64,000 bases of DNA from Ananas comosus (taxonomy: Eukaryota > Streptophyta > Magnoliopsida > Poales > Bromeliaceae): positions 1,273,147 to 1,337,146 of the forward strand of contig NC_033630.1 of assembly GCF_001540865.1 (NCBI RefSeq), written 5' to 3'. A program made the position numbers and the translations under genes. Each line of letters starts with the position of its first letter. Position 1 is the stretch's first letter. Under the pieces are notes generated by a model. That model made no database searches. It was not told the DNA's origin and saw only the letters and a program-made list of their open reading frames with translations. This document shows, in pieces, positions 23,085 to 34,319 of this stretch.

Positions 23085-23660
23085 ACGGCTAAGGCGCATG
23101 CTAGAACTTTCGGGCGCTCAAAAACTACGTGGCAGTATGTGGTTAGTGATCCAAACACCTGCCTAGTCTGCTTGAACCACATCTTGGGCTCGTGCAGGGA
23201 AGACTGCGCGTCCGATTATTTAATGAGTTGCACAACCAGTATTCTCGGTTGAGCGTCCGGAAGGTATTCGGACGCCCACGGAAGCCATTTGGAAGGTGTT
23301 CCATACGCCCGGAGGGACATTCGGTTGCTTAAAAGTTTAATCCTTCGTGCACCCGAGCTCTCAGGTAGAGCGTCCGGAAAAGGTTCGGACGCCTGCTGGG
23401 ACCATTCGGAAGGGTTTTCGGACGCCCGAAAGCTGACCTCTCGCGAGCCAACCCTCGAGTAGAGCATCTGCTTGTTTTGGATGCTCAACTGGGCCAGCGA
23501 AACATTTTTTGGTTGCCCAAAGTCTTATTCCGGGCACCCAAAACGTTTGGAACTCAGGTTCACTTCTTTCATAACTCCGTTTCGATCAATTCGATCCAAA
23601 TTCAATCTGAACTTCCTCAAATCCATTTTAATCATGTCTACTTAATCCGTATTTTGTCAA
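23085..23660. mobile_element. GC-rich repeat region, probable transposon-derived
   Basis: Repeats of AGCGTCCGGAA and TTCGGACGCC alternate at about 23250-23440, giving a series of short inverted repeats around CATTCGGAAGG and related words. It is far more GC-rich than its surroundings. I cannot assign a class; LTR or other internal transposon sequence is likely. Small open frames here carry no recognised domain. Confidence 0.4.
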
Positions 23661-24309
23661 TTTAGTCAATGTTCGGTACATATATATTGCACGTTCACTT
23701 AGCTAGTAATAATAAGTATGTCAGTCCACAGCAGCGGAAGGCCACAGGGACGTTAACAGACCCGCCGAATGGACATAATTTTTTATGTTCGAACGAAGCG
23801 CCAACATAATCTAGCATTAGCAAAGTAATACCGGAGATCACAACTGAAAGTTTTTCCAAATCACAAGAACTAGAATAAGTGCTAAATAAACAAACTACAT
23901 GTATTAGAGAACCCCAAAAAGTAAAGTAAACAACAAACGGCCTTGGCCTTCACCAATCCAGAGATGTAGTACAGAACAACTCTCTATCTGGTGGTCCTCT
24001 GTAGTATATGCACACTGGTAGGGGATGCTATCTATTGCGCAATTCTCTTATCTCAGTCAGCGAATGGTGCACTTGTCTCTGAAAAGAAAACCATAAGAGG
24101 GTGTAAGAACTATTAAACAGTAGTTTCCAGTGGATACGATTGGCGACAACCACCCACTAGGTCTACCTGAAGCGAGAATAAGTGAAAAACAACTAAATTT
24201 ACTATAAACTGAGCTACAGAGAATACTATGAATAATAACTCTTTATTTTCTGTCATGCTTCTACACTAGTAATGATCAAGAAGAGAATGACTGAATCATG
24301 CATAGATGC

Positions 24310-24792
24310 TAGTACAAACAGATAACTGCAAGAAGAAACCTAACCGCAATGACTGTTACTGCGGAAGAGATTACTAGCCGACATATTACTTCTCCGAGGC
24401 TTACTTGTAGATCAACACTGCGTCTTCTGCGCGGTTATTACAGAAAGCTGTGATCACCTATTCTATAATTGTGTTTACGTATGATACCTCCTCTTCAGCG
24501 CGGAAGGCTCGGTCGTATTTGATGGTACCACGAATGACGTCCGAAGTCTTTGGGAACGAACTTCTACCAACCCTGCAAACTCTGAGAACACAAGGTCTGA
24601 CCCTTTTCACAGCAATCTGGTGGATCGTTTGGGGGGGGGGGGTAGCAACAATTCCATCTTCCGGGGTATCCCGACCGATGCTTCCAGGTCTCTAGCTGCT
24701 TTCAACTTGTATACTTAGTTCGTTTTGCTTAATGAATGAAGTAGATAACTTGCTACCTTTTTCTCAAAAATAAAATAAAATAAAATAAAATT
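24310..24792 (+). mobile_element. 3' remnant of a LINE-type retrotransposon
   Basis: One frame at about 24375-24480 reads ADILLLRGLLVDQHCVFC and then ESCDHLFYNCVYV, the Cys/His pattern of the zinc-binding region at the end of plant LINE reverse transcriptases. Downstream lies a 3' region ending in AATAAAATAAAATAAAATAAAA at 24766-24790, a typical simple tail. The 5' part is missing. Frames are disrupted, so it is dead. Confidence 0.6.
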
Positions 24793-25059
24793 CTATTTTC
24801 CGATACAATTTACACTAACATTATCCTCTATGAGCATACATAGCATATAGACATGTATTGGCATCAATGAAGATATAGTAGGAACTTCACTGTTTCCAAC
24901 AACTCGTAACCCACCGCGAATTGTTAATCCGGTCACGGCAAGAAATCCACCTCTCATGCACCTCTCCTCGGCTCACGTCCCGCAGAGGATCCACTTAGAA
25001 ACTCTAAAATCAGCAAGTGTACTAGCGAAATAAAGAAATATTAAATTTCATCAATTTGT

Positions 25060-25470
25060 AGGGGTGGAAACGAGCCGAGCTTGAGCGAGCTTATGTCAGC
25101 TCAAATTCGGCTTGAAATTAATTTCGAGCCTAAATCTAGGCTCAAGCTCGGCTTGAAATTAATTCGAGCCGAGCTCGAGCGAGCCTAATTTCGAGTCGAG
25201 CTGTGCTCGAGCTCTAAACGAGCCGATTGAAATTCTCGACATTATATAATCAATAGTTTAATTTTTAAAGAACATTACCTACAATTTGATGCAACATGTC
25301 CAATAGTTCAAAATACAAAATAATTATAAGAAAGTAAGCTATGGTGACTTCTTGACTTGATGATTTTATAGAACATTACCTACAATTTGATGCAACATGT
25401 CCAATAGTTCAAAATACAAAATAATTATAAGAAATGTAAGCTATGGTGACTTCTTGACTCGATGAGGGTT

Positions 25471-25525
<55 letters not shown>

Positions 25526-26000
25526 AGTAAGGATTTGAAAATTTGAATGTTATCATGTTTTAGGGTTATGTGCAACAGTGAAAGTCTGAAAGAGAGAGTG
25601 TGTTATGTAAATTTAGAGTTGGGCTTAATTGCACGTTTGTACTTGTTGGGTTTATTTTATGGGCCAACAATAATGGCCCAAATTAAATTAAAGCCTATAT
25701 ATAATTAAAATACATTATATTTATAAATATTATATATATATATATATATAGAGTCCGGCTACTATATTTTTATGAGTATTGGCTCCTTTATACTCATAAG
25801 TTTTCGACCCTTAAATTTATTCTATTAATCATTTTCATTCGTTAGATCATACTATTTAACCAACTACCCACTCAACCCTAGGGGACCACTATCATTCTAA
25901 GTGGGGACTACCATCATCCTAACCACACATCCCATCAATCAACGGTTAACAATTTATGAGTACAAGGGGGTCTATACTCATAAGAGTATAGTAGCCCCGG

Positions 26001-26047
<47 letters not shown>

Positions 26048-26230
26048 TGAGGCTACTATGCTATCGGAAGCACGGAGCCTTCCGTGCTTCCAGCTCNCGG
26101 CTTGAAATGAATTTCGAGCCTTTTATTTTGTTCAAGCTCGGCTCATTTAATTTCGAGTCGAGCTCGAGCGAGCCGAATATCGAGCCAAACACGAGTCCAA
26201 CGCGAGCCGGCTCGCTCGTTTGCCAGCCCT
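25060..26230. mobile_element. hAT-like element with GAGCTCGAGC ends, composite
   Basis: The left end AGGGGTGGAAACGAGCCGAGC and the right end GGCTCGCTCGTTTGCCAGCCCT are inverted repeats. Both subterminal regions are rich in GAGCCGAGCTCGAGCGAGCC, a common plant repeat. Inside are a 101-bp tandem duplication (25271 and 25372), (GA)n at 25465-25518, a nested foldback near 25752-26003, (TA)n, a start of another foldback at 26043, and an N at 26097. I saw no clean 8-bp target duplication, possibly because the join is faulty. Confidence 0.6.
25752..26003. mobile_element. Foldback MITE nested in the hAT-like element
   Basis: The left end GTCCGGCTACTATATTTTTATGAGTA and right end TACTCATAAGAGTATAGTAGCCCCGGCC (given here split: TACTCATAAGAG and TATAGTAGCCCCGG) are inverted. 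They match the ends of the element at 13736. It lies between two (TA)n tracts, which hides any target duplication. Confidence 0.7.
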
Positions 26231-26278
26231 AGGGGCACTATTGCATATTTTGTGGTGGTTGGTCCCTAATGGATTGGG

Positions 26279-26340
26279 TGGGCCCAGTCCAACTACAATC
26301 CGTGAGCCAAGCCCAACCTAAACTCCGTATTGGGCCTTTT
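26279..26340 (+). promoter_or_regulatory. TGGGCC (site II type) motifs upstream of thioredoxin-like gene
   Basis: TGGGCCCAG at about 26279, AAGCCCAACC near 26310 and TTGGGCCTT near 26330 lie about 260-320 bp before the ATG at 26598. Such motifs are bound by TCP-type factors in promoters of broadly expressed plant genes. This role is inferred from motif and position. Confidence 0.5.
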
Positions 26341-26597
26341 GATTTTGTAACTCACTTCGTACTCATCGAGCCGTTCTGGCCCGTTCCCGCCGTTCGCTTC
26401 TCCTCCTCTCGCTCTCCGCGCCTCTCTTTCCTCATCGACCCTTTTGTTCCCAACCCTTTTATTCTCCCCGTTCACAGGGAGGGGGCGAAGAGATATTCCG
26501 ATTTTCCGGAATAACTATCCCTTTTTATTCTCGCTCGTCGCGGATTGGTGGATGAGTAGGGCGGAGGAGGAAGCAGAAGAGGAATAGGAGCTCTCTA

Positions 26598-29500
26598 ATG
26601 GCCGATGCTCTCCTCCGTTATCCCCTTCTCGCCCCTTATTCCTATTCTTCTTCTTCTTCTTCTTCTTCTTCTTCTTCCACCCCTCGCTTATCCCCCGTTT
26701 GTTCGACCTCCCCGAGAATAAGGCTCTCGCGGCGCCCGAGATTGGACGCCGTTGTCGCCGCCCTCGCGCACCGGCCGGGGCGATTCGCTCGTGTCAAGGT
26801 ATGGATTAGGTTTTAATCTTCTGATTCTCGCGTTATCCTGATGAGAAATATGGGATTTTTAGGGCTTTTTTTACGGATAATTTGGTGGATAGTGCTTGGA
26901 TTCAATAGGAAGTGTCGCTTATGATGTGAACTTTGAGAGTAACGATTCAGAGTACCATACTACCACAAGGGGCAAAAACACTGGAATTTAATCGGAAATT
27001 GTGAAAAAAGGGGGCATTAAAGTACTTAGAAGAGACTAACAGGGCTTTTCGGTCGTAGGAATAGCAACAGAGTTGTGAATCTTATCCACTGCGCTCAAAA
27101 TTTGGGGCAAAAAATAATTTTTCTTGTTCATTCTGTGAGTGTAGGAATATTGTTAATGCCATTTTTTAAAAATGAAAAAAAGAATATTGTTTGATGCCTT
27201 GTTCTTCTATGATTTTAGGTCCATGCAGTTGTGGCAAATAAGGATGAACCAAAGTGGTGGGAAAAGAATGCAGGACCGAATATGATTGATATTCATTCTA
27301 CGCAGGAGTTTTTGGATGCGTTAATGAAAGCCAGTGACAGGCTTGTCATTGTCGAATTCTACGGCACCTGGTGCGGTTCTTGTCGTGCTCTCTTCCCAAA
27401 GGTGATTCCTTTGTTTTTCATTGTCCTCTTATCCATGTCTTTAGATTCTCTGTTTAACCATAGTTTATGTTGATGAGCTTGTGAGTATGAATTATGAAAT
27501 AGATGTAGTTGTTATTATAATTGGTAGAAGTAGTGTAATTATTTACAGCTTTTACTATCATCCTTTTGTCTTATTGATCGTGTTTTAAATATTCCCCCTT
27601 TTTTCCTCCTAGAGGAAAGAAGAAAGGAAAAATGATTCCCAGGCGTCTCCGTACTGCTAGTTTCGTTGGCCTAGAGAGTGTTGAAGTAGAAGTTGCATTT
27701 TGATAACAATTTTTTTCCTAGAAAGCAGCTGAGCTGTTATTGTGTATATGTCAAGAAGAAAATTGTAGAAACTCAGGTTGGTCGGTTGAATTTAGGTGGA
27801 CACATCTATCTTGCAAGGTGATGAGAAGCACGCATTGTCTCTCTTTTAGACGCAATTTAACATCTTCACTTGCTTCTTTTTTTTTTTTCAGTTGTCTAGG
27901 TTTCTGCATTTGTCAAGGAAGAAAAAGTGTATAAATAGAAGTGTATAAACATAAACAGACTTTTGGTCAGTTCTTACTCCATTATGTAGCTTGCTCTTGG
28001 TTCTTAATCCATTTTTTTATCAGCATCGAGATATATCTGTTGTTTAATTTCTATCTGGTTCAGGACCCTAAAACTACATTAATTGCATATGTTCTCTATT
28101 ACATTATTACATACAAGGCAAGCGAAGGGAATGCATTTTTGTCAGTTGGCGGGCAGCTATCACCATCGCCTTCCTACTTTTTTATATGTTAAGTAGGAGG
28201 TTTGAAATGAATTTTTAGATGATAATCATCTCAGTACTGTAGACCTACCTTCTTAAAACTAACTCAATCTTAGGCTACCTCTTTTATGTTCCATACTGCA
28301 GTCTAATTTACTACCAAATATTTATTTGCCATGTTTTCATCTTGTAATCTTTCTCTTTTTTTTTTTTTGTATATTTTGCTCCCATGCCACCTTATAAAAA
28401 TGACCATGATGTTTGAAGATATTTGTTCATATGTTTCGTCTCCTATGGAGCAAGATAGCATGCATCTTTTGCTGCATGCCTCAGAATATGGGGACTAGTT
28501 GAAGTAATGGGCCTCCCTAATCGGAAGACACATATCGTCAGTTGAATTACAAATGCGTTTTCTCCTGCTCATGATAAGCGCAGTTCGCAGCGCCCCTCTA
28601 TGTGCGTTTTCTTTAATCATTGCATTTGCAACTCGCACAATGATCAAGAAAGGTCAAATCTGACTTCCCTATTTGTGAACAATCTTTCATTATTGCGAAA
28701 GCTGGTTAAGTTGGTTTTGTCAGCACATAATTTACCAGTAATGATGAAGGTGTCTTGAAGGGTTGACGTAACTTTTGGAGGAAGTAGTTAGTAAAGAAAA
28801 GGCACTAGTTGGCTTGACAATGTTCTTACATAAAATGTAGCTGGCCGACCACAGTAAAAGTTGGGAATAACGAGTTATTATTCTTGTTTAGTTTCTTCAA
28901 GTTGTATATTCTTTCTTCCTTCCTTTTCCTCCTAGGCATCCATGTCATTAATATACTTTCCTACATCCTTATGCATGTTAATGCAGCGAGACAAGTATAT
29001 GAAAATGTCAGTTTCTGATGACTAATTTTCTCTTGCATGATCTTTCAGCTCTGCAGGACAGCTGAAGAAAACCCTGATATCGTATTCTTGAAGGTGAATT
29101 TTGACGAAAACAAGCCTATGTGTAAAAGGTTGAATGTTAAAGTCCTTCCATATTTTCATTTCTACCGTGGAGCTGATGGATTGTTGGAGTCCTTCTCCTG
29201 CTCCTTAGCCAAGGCAAGTATTTCTTGTTAGGTTTTTAGTTCTTTTGTGAGCTTTGAATTTTCGGTTATATTGGTTCTATAAGCCATAAATTGTTGATTT
29301 GTAACTAATGTTGTTATCAGTTGCTTCTTATTTGTGAAAAAAAATCTCTAAATATTGTCTCTTTTTCTTGCTTTTCTCATTTCTTTTTAATATCTAAGTT
29401 GTCACAAGGCCTATTGATAAAACATTCACGACCGTTTCCCTTTGAATTTTTATTGCTCAGTTCTTTTTGCATGCTATGATAGTACAAAGAAAAAATATAT

Positions 29501-29977
29501 ATATATAGTGATAGTAGTGCTTGGAGCATCTAAGATGCTATTTTAATTTTGGACTAGAATTAACTACTAGTTCATAAAATGGTCTGATAGAGAGGGAGGG
29601 TATCTTCCTTAAGTACGGGGCTATGCAATCTTGTTTTTGCTAACTGGGGGCAAATAGGGAACCTATATTACCAAATTATTATTATTTTTTATATATAATT
29701 CTGTCACTCCCAAGAATCATTCCTTGATGCTGGAATTTGCCTTGAATTTTCATGTGGATATCTTTGTGCTTCTTTTTTGTCTTTTGGGGTGTCCAAACTA
29801 CCTAGTTCATTTGATTAAACATCAACCCGTGAATTACAGTTCCAGAAAATAAAGGATGCTATAGCAAGACACAACACCGCTCGATGTAGCATCGGCCCTC
29901 CTGCGGGAGTTGGGGATCTGAGCCTCCTTGAGAACCCAAGCCCGCCGGAGAAACCAGCGGAAGCCGGTTCCCGGTAG
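26598..29977 (+). CDS. TRXL2: Chloroplast thioredoxin-like protein (TRXL2/ACHT type), 4 exons
   Basis: A 228-residue plastid thioredoxin relative that transfers thiol redox equivalents in the stroma or at thylakoids. Exons: 26598-26798, 27219-27401, 29049-29213, 29840-29977, all phase 0. Residues 1-67 are Ser/Arg-rich and fit a transit peptide. WWEKN and [13 protein letters not shown] open the thioredoxin fold; the active site WCGSC is residues 118-122 and the cis-proline (VLP) is P162. The C-terminal [15 protein letters not shown] and [12 protein letters not shown] match rice TRXL2 as I recall it. Arabidopsis ACHT1/2 relatives carry a variant GCGGC centre; here the first residue is the usual Trp. 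Intron 3 begins with GC rather than GT (AAG|GCAAGT), and joining there restores SLAK|FQK. Intron 2 is 1.65 kb. A (TTC)n tract encodes the Ser run near the N-terminus. Confidence 0.93.
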
Positions 29978-29999
29978 TTCTTCGTGTCTTTTTATTGTT

Positions 30000-30034
<35 letters not shown>

Positions 30035-31205
30035 TTTTTTTTTTCTTTTTTTTTTGTTTGCCTCACTGATTTCAGTACGTCATTGTGAGCTTGTCAAGAG
30101 AAAAGGCCCCCTTTTTCTTTAGGAAAGGGAGGAAACAAAACACCCAACTCTTGTTGTACCATCTTTTGATTTTGTAGCACTACAAATTTATGTATTATAA
30201 TTTATATTTATCACTTTTTTTTTTTTTGTCACAATTACTTGATCTGTATGTGACTTGAAGAATACACATGCTGTGTTGTTCTAGTAATGTTCAATAATGG
30301 TTTCCGTTTTGTAAAGATTGTTGGGAATAGCTCTTGAACTACTGCTGATTATTTCGAAACAAGATTAGGATTACATTAAGTTGAAAGAACCATGATGATC
30401 TATTATAAACCCTTTCATCAAACTTCAACTGTGCACAGTTAATAGCTTCATTTTTTTCATTTAGGCCTTGTTTAACTCTAGTCAAGATATAAATCATTAC
30501 TCTCCTTATTTGTTTCAGCGCAGGGTCTGGCTTTTAGGATTAAATAGGATAAAAATATTGTTCGTCTTATTTGATTTTTTTTTTTTTCTTAATTTTGGGC
30601 GTTGAACGGACTCAATTCTCATTCGCTTAACAAAAATTATAAAATTTGTTGCATTATTACAATGCAATTTCAGAGGGGTTCAAATGGTGCTTGTTATTTG
30701 TGATTACCGGGTCATATGGTTTGCCCTAGTCATGTTGATTTGGTAAAAACAATTTAATGTTTTTACCTGCAACGTCGATCTACCAAAGACTTTTGTTGTA
30801 AAATATCTCTAAGTACTTGTTTTTGAGTTAACTGGGACAATGTAATACCCCAAAACTACGGGATCCGCTGCTTGGTTAAGTGAACATCACCATTTGAATA
30901 AGATAAATTTAATGTTAAGTAGTCAATGTTTGAAATATCGTTTGACGCTTCACAAAGATACTTAAGCTAGATTTGATAGTGAATAAATTATAAAATAACT
31001 CTACGGACTCTAGCTCAAATTTATTTATATTGTTCCCAAAGGGTAAAAAAAAAAAGAAAAAGATTTAGCTCTACTTTAATCAGTCTTACTAAGTTGATCG
31101 ATCAAGTTTTGTCATTAATTTCAGAGTATAAAGTTAACAGGTGTGTAACGCATTATGTAGAGAGAATCGCTGATACGTTAGTAGAGATCCCAAATATTAT
31201 ATAAA
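29978..31205. other. Intergenic stretch after the thioredoxin-like gene
   Basis: Begins with the gene's 3' untranslated region, including (TC)n at 29998-30032 and poly-T tracts. The rest is AT-rich with no gene visible. Sequence near 30840-30900 may be an old transposon fragment. Confidence 0.45.
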
Positions 31206-32064
31206 CTAGTAAAATACCCGCGCGATGATGTTGCAGATATAAAAATATTTTTATAATAAGTTTTACTTTTTTTAATATTTTTATTACAGTTTTATAACTC
31301 TAATTATTAATTAAATAAAAGTTATATAAAAATAATTTAATAGTTAAATCTATTTAAATAAAATTTATTGAAATTAGTATATGTGCAAAGTAAATTTATA
31401 CAACAATTTATTTTATAAAGATTTATATGAAAAAGATTTGAGATAAATCTATCAAAATAATTTAAAAAAAATTAATAAATAGAAGAAAAATAAAATTGTA
31501 GAAGAAATTGTTTAGTAAAATTTAATTTTATATATATATATATATATATAAAATATATATATATTATACTATATATATATTATATATATATATACACACA
31601 CATTATATTTCTAAAATTTACGTCTGAAATTTAAATTCTGTATTTTTTTTATACAGGGATATTTTTAGCGTGATTTAAATTGCATCTATCAGGTTTAGAT
31701 TTTATTACGCATATGATAATAAAATTAATTAAAGTATAATATATTTAATTAATTATTAATAAAATTAATTAATTAATTTCATAGAGTTTAGAGATTTAAA
31801 ATTTTAAATTTTGAAGTTTAAAATTTGAAAATAAATATTATAAGTTAAAATTAAAATTTAGAATTTAAAATTTAAAAATTTGAAAGTATCAAAATTTAAA
31901 ATTATATATATATATAGAGAGAGAGAGAGAGACAGAGAGGGAGAGAGAGAGAGAGAGTAAAGGAGGATTTTGGGGGGACAAGTGTCACCCTTTGGTTTAA
32001 AATTTAAAATTTAAAATTTAAAATTTAAAACTTAAAAATTTGAAAGTATCAAAATTTAAAATTT

Positions 32065-32116
<52 letters not shown>

Positions 32117-32200
32117 GGAGAGAGAGAGTAAAGGAGGGTTTTGCGGGGACAAGTGTTACCCTTTGGTCCCCCAAACCCTCATTTAATATAGTAGAATAGA
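31206..32200 (-). mobile_element. Helitron-like non-autonomous element
   Basis: On the minus strand it starts TCTATTCTACTATATTAAA right after an A (complement of 32201) and ends GCGCGGGTATTTTACTAG followed by T (complement of 31205). TC at the 5' end, CTAG at the 3' end and insertion between A and T are Helitron hallmarks. The interior is AT-rich with (TA)n(GA)n tracts and a duplicated block GGAGGATTTTG...GGGACAAGTGT (31965 and 32139). There are no Rep/helicase frames. The 3' hairpin is weak. Confidence 0.6.
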
Positions 32201-33885
32201 TTTACCAACACATTAATGATTCTTATAAAAGCTTCATGAGAGATACTAATTTTTTTATTCTTAATTAGTTATTTATGAGAGCATACTCATTCTTCTTCGT
32301 ACAATAATTAAGACAGCGCATGCCTATAATTTCTTGTGCGAGTATTTTCTGGGTACCAGGCAATTTCGATGCTACCATCGATTAGACAAAAAGACCACCA
32401 TATGCATAGAATTTGCACATCCTAATCTTTGAGTTCTGGTCATACCACGATCGCTATCAATTCGCCAACGCATTTATATTATGTACTGAAAAATTATGAA
32501 CACGAGCTTATATGAAAAGTGACCCCAAATCTTAGGTCATGTTTGTTTCCCTCTCTATTCATGAATAGACCCTATAGTGATAGGGAGCGCAAAATTTTCT
32601 ACAGCCTAGAAAATTCGTCAGTCCACTAGGAATGTTGGAAATGGAATAGAAACATTCACACTTTGCTTTCAAATTCATGTGTTATTGAGTCAATTTTGTT
32701 CAATTGTGGAGTTCAAATTAACTCATCAACTTGTTCATTAGCAGTACTGTACTACTGATGCATGAAAAGTTATAAGTCATTTCATGGACCTGGTCTATTA
32801 ACAGTAACAGCACCAATCAAAGCATGAAACGCAGTATTTGGTGGCCATTAAAAAAATAGAAAATGCTGTTGTATCCTTGGATTCTCCAATTTCTGAACAA
32901 GTAAATATGTTGCATGATTAAGAAATTTTAAGTTAAGTTTTGGCCATAATAACACGCTAGTATGAATATTTTGGCGAATAATACCTCTGATGTATGCTCA
33001 AATATGAAGTTCCAAGAAGCTATTGTATCATTAGATATTTGGGGGGTCTACGGATAATATGGTGGACTAAGTTATCTGTTTTTATTTCCTTTGTTTTTCC
33101 TCTCTTTTTCATGTAGTGGCATTACAAAAAAAAGGGGTAAACTCCAAATAACATTTATGTGATTTCGCATTTTTTCACTTTACTATTTTATGATTTAAAG
33201 TGTATCAAGTTAGTGTCATGTGGTTTCATTTTTATCTTTTCGTCTGCTTTTTCGTTAATAATATTTTGTTAAATTATATACGAAAAAACTTCAGATACTT
33301 TACTTAGGTTTATCGAATATTCACTTTAATGCCATTTAGTTTTAACTTTGTCACTGATTTAACGAAAAAAATTAGTAAAATTGATAATAAAAAAATAAAA
33401 ATAAAATCACAGAATACTAAATTGATACACTCTAAATCATAAGATACTAAAGTAAGAAAAGTTAAAACTACAGGGGTGATGTTAGAAATTTTTCTACAAA
33501 AAAATGCTAAAAGAAAAGTAAGAGTGAGTACAAGTTGTTGGGCGTATGGAGACACAAATGGTACTCTCTCCTTCCCATATAATTTTCAATCCCTTAAATG
33601 GGTCGTCTTCTTTTTGTACCGTATTTATTCGTGATTTTGGGAATCGAATCTCATTTCGCCAACGTGCCAAAATAAAGTTCTCGCACTTCCCAGCAAGTGC
33701 ACATTATTTTCTGCAGATCTGATGAGCAAAAACTTCTCCTGCACAGTTTGATTTGACGTCTATGTAAAGTCGATGAAGTTCACCTCAACTGCTGCTTCAG
33801 CCAAACAGGACTCAGACTAATGAGCGAGATGGTACGTATTTGTACAGTAAAACTCGTATGCTTCTCAAAGTACTGAGTTTTCCGT
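32201..33885. other. Gene-free stretch
   Basis: AT-rich DNA without coding signal. Short frames (for example 33310-33555) are composed of simple AT-rich codons and have no recognisable domain. Confidence 0.45.
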
Positions 33886-34315
33886 ATTTGTAAATTATTT
33901 TTTATATTAAAATTTTTAAATTGACGATCGGCTCCGTTAGACCTGATCTAGAGTATTTGAAGTATCTAAGAAATAAATTTTGCGATTTTTTGATATCATT
34001 TGCCTAGTGATCGAAGGAGCTCAAAATCAACGGCTGAAAATAAAAATCTTACAAAATGTGATGGTATGATATTAAAATTTTAGATCAAAAATATTAATCT
34101 TGTTTTATATAGTATAAAAAATTTCCTATCAAAATTATTGATTTTGAGGCCCTTCGATCACTAGACAAATGATATCGAAAAATCACAAAATTTATTTTTA
34201 GATATTTCAAATACTCTGGATCAAATCTAACGGAGCATAGCGTTGATTCGAAAGTCCCAACATCGAAAACGACTTGAAAGCACGAAGAGCTCCGCGCTTA
34301 CCTCACTCGGTATTT
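33886..34315. mobile_element. Foldback MITE, same group as 13736 and 22545
   Basis: Left arm ACGATCGGCTCCGTTAGACC and GATCTAGAGTATTTGAAG pairs with the right-side CAAATACTCTGGATCAAATC and CTAACGGAGC. The interior TTTTGATATCATTTGCCTAG pairs with CTAGACAAATGATATCGAAA. The centre lies near 34100. Ends are imprecise; the right side reads GAAAGCACGAAGAGCTCCGC. Confidence 0.7.
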
Positions 34316-34319
34316 GTAT

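Noticed and set aside
26063..26090. Short perfect hairpin GGAAGCACGGA / TCCGTGCTTCC
   Set aside because: It appears to be the truncated end of a foldback element next to the N at 26097, not a terminator or RNA gene.
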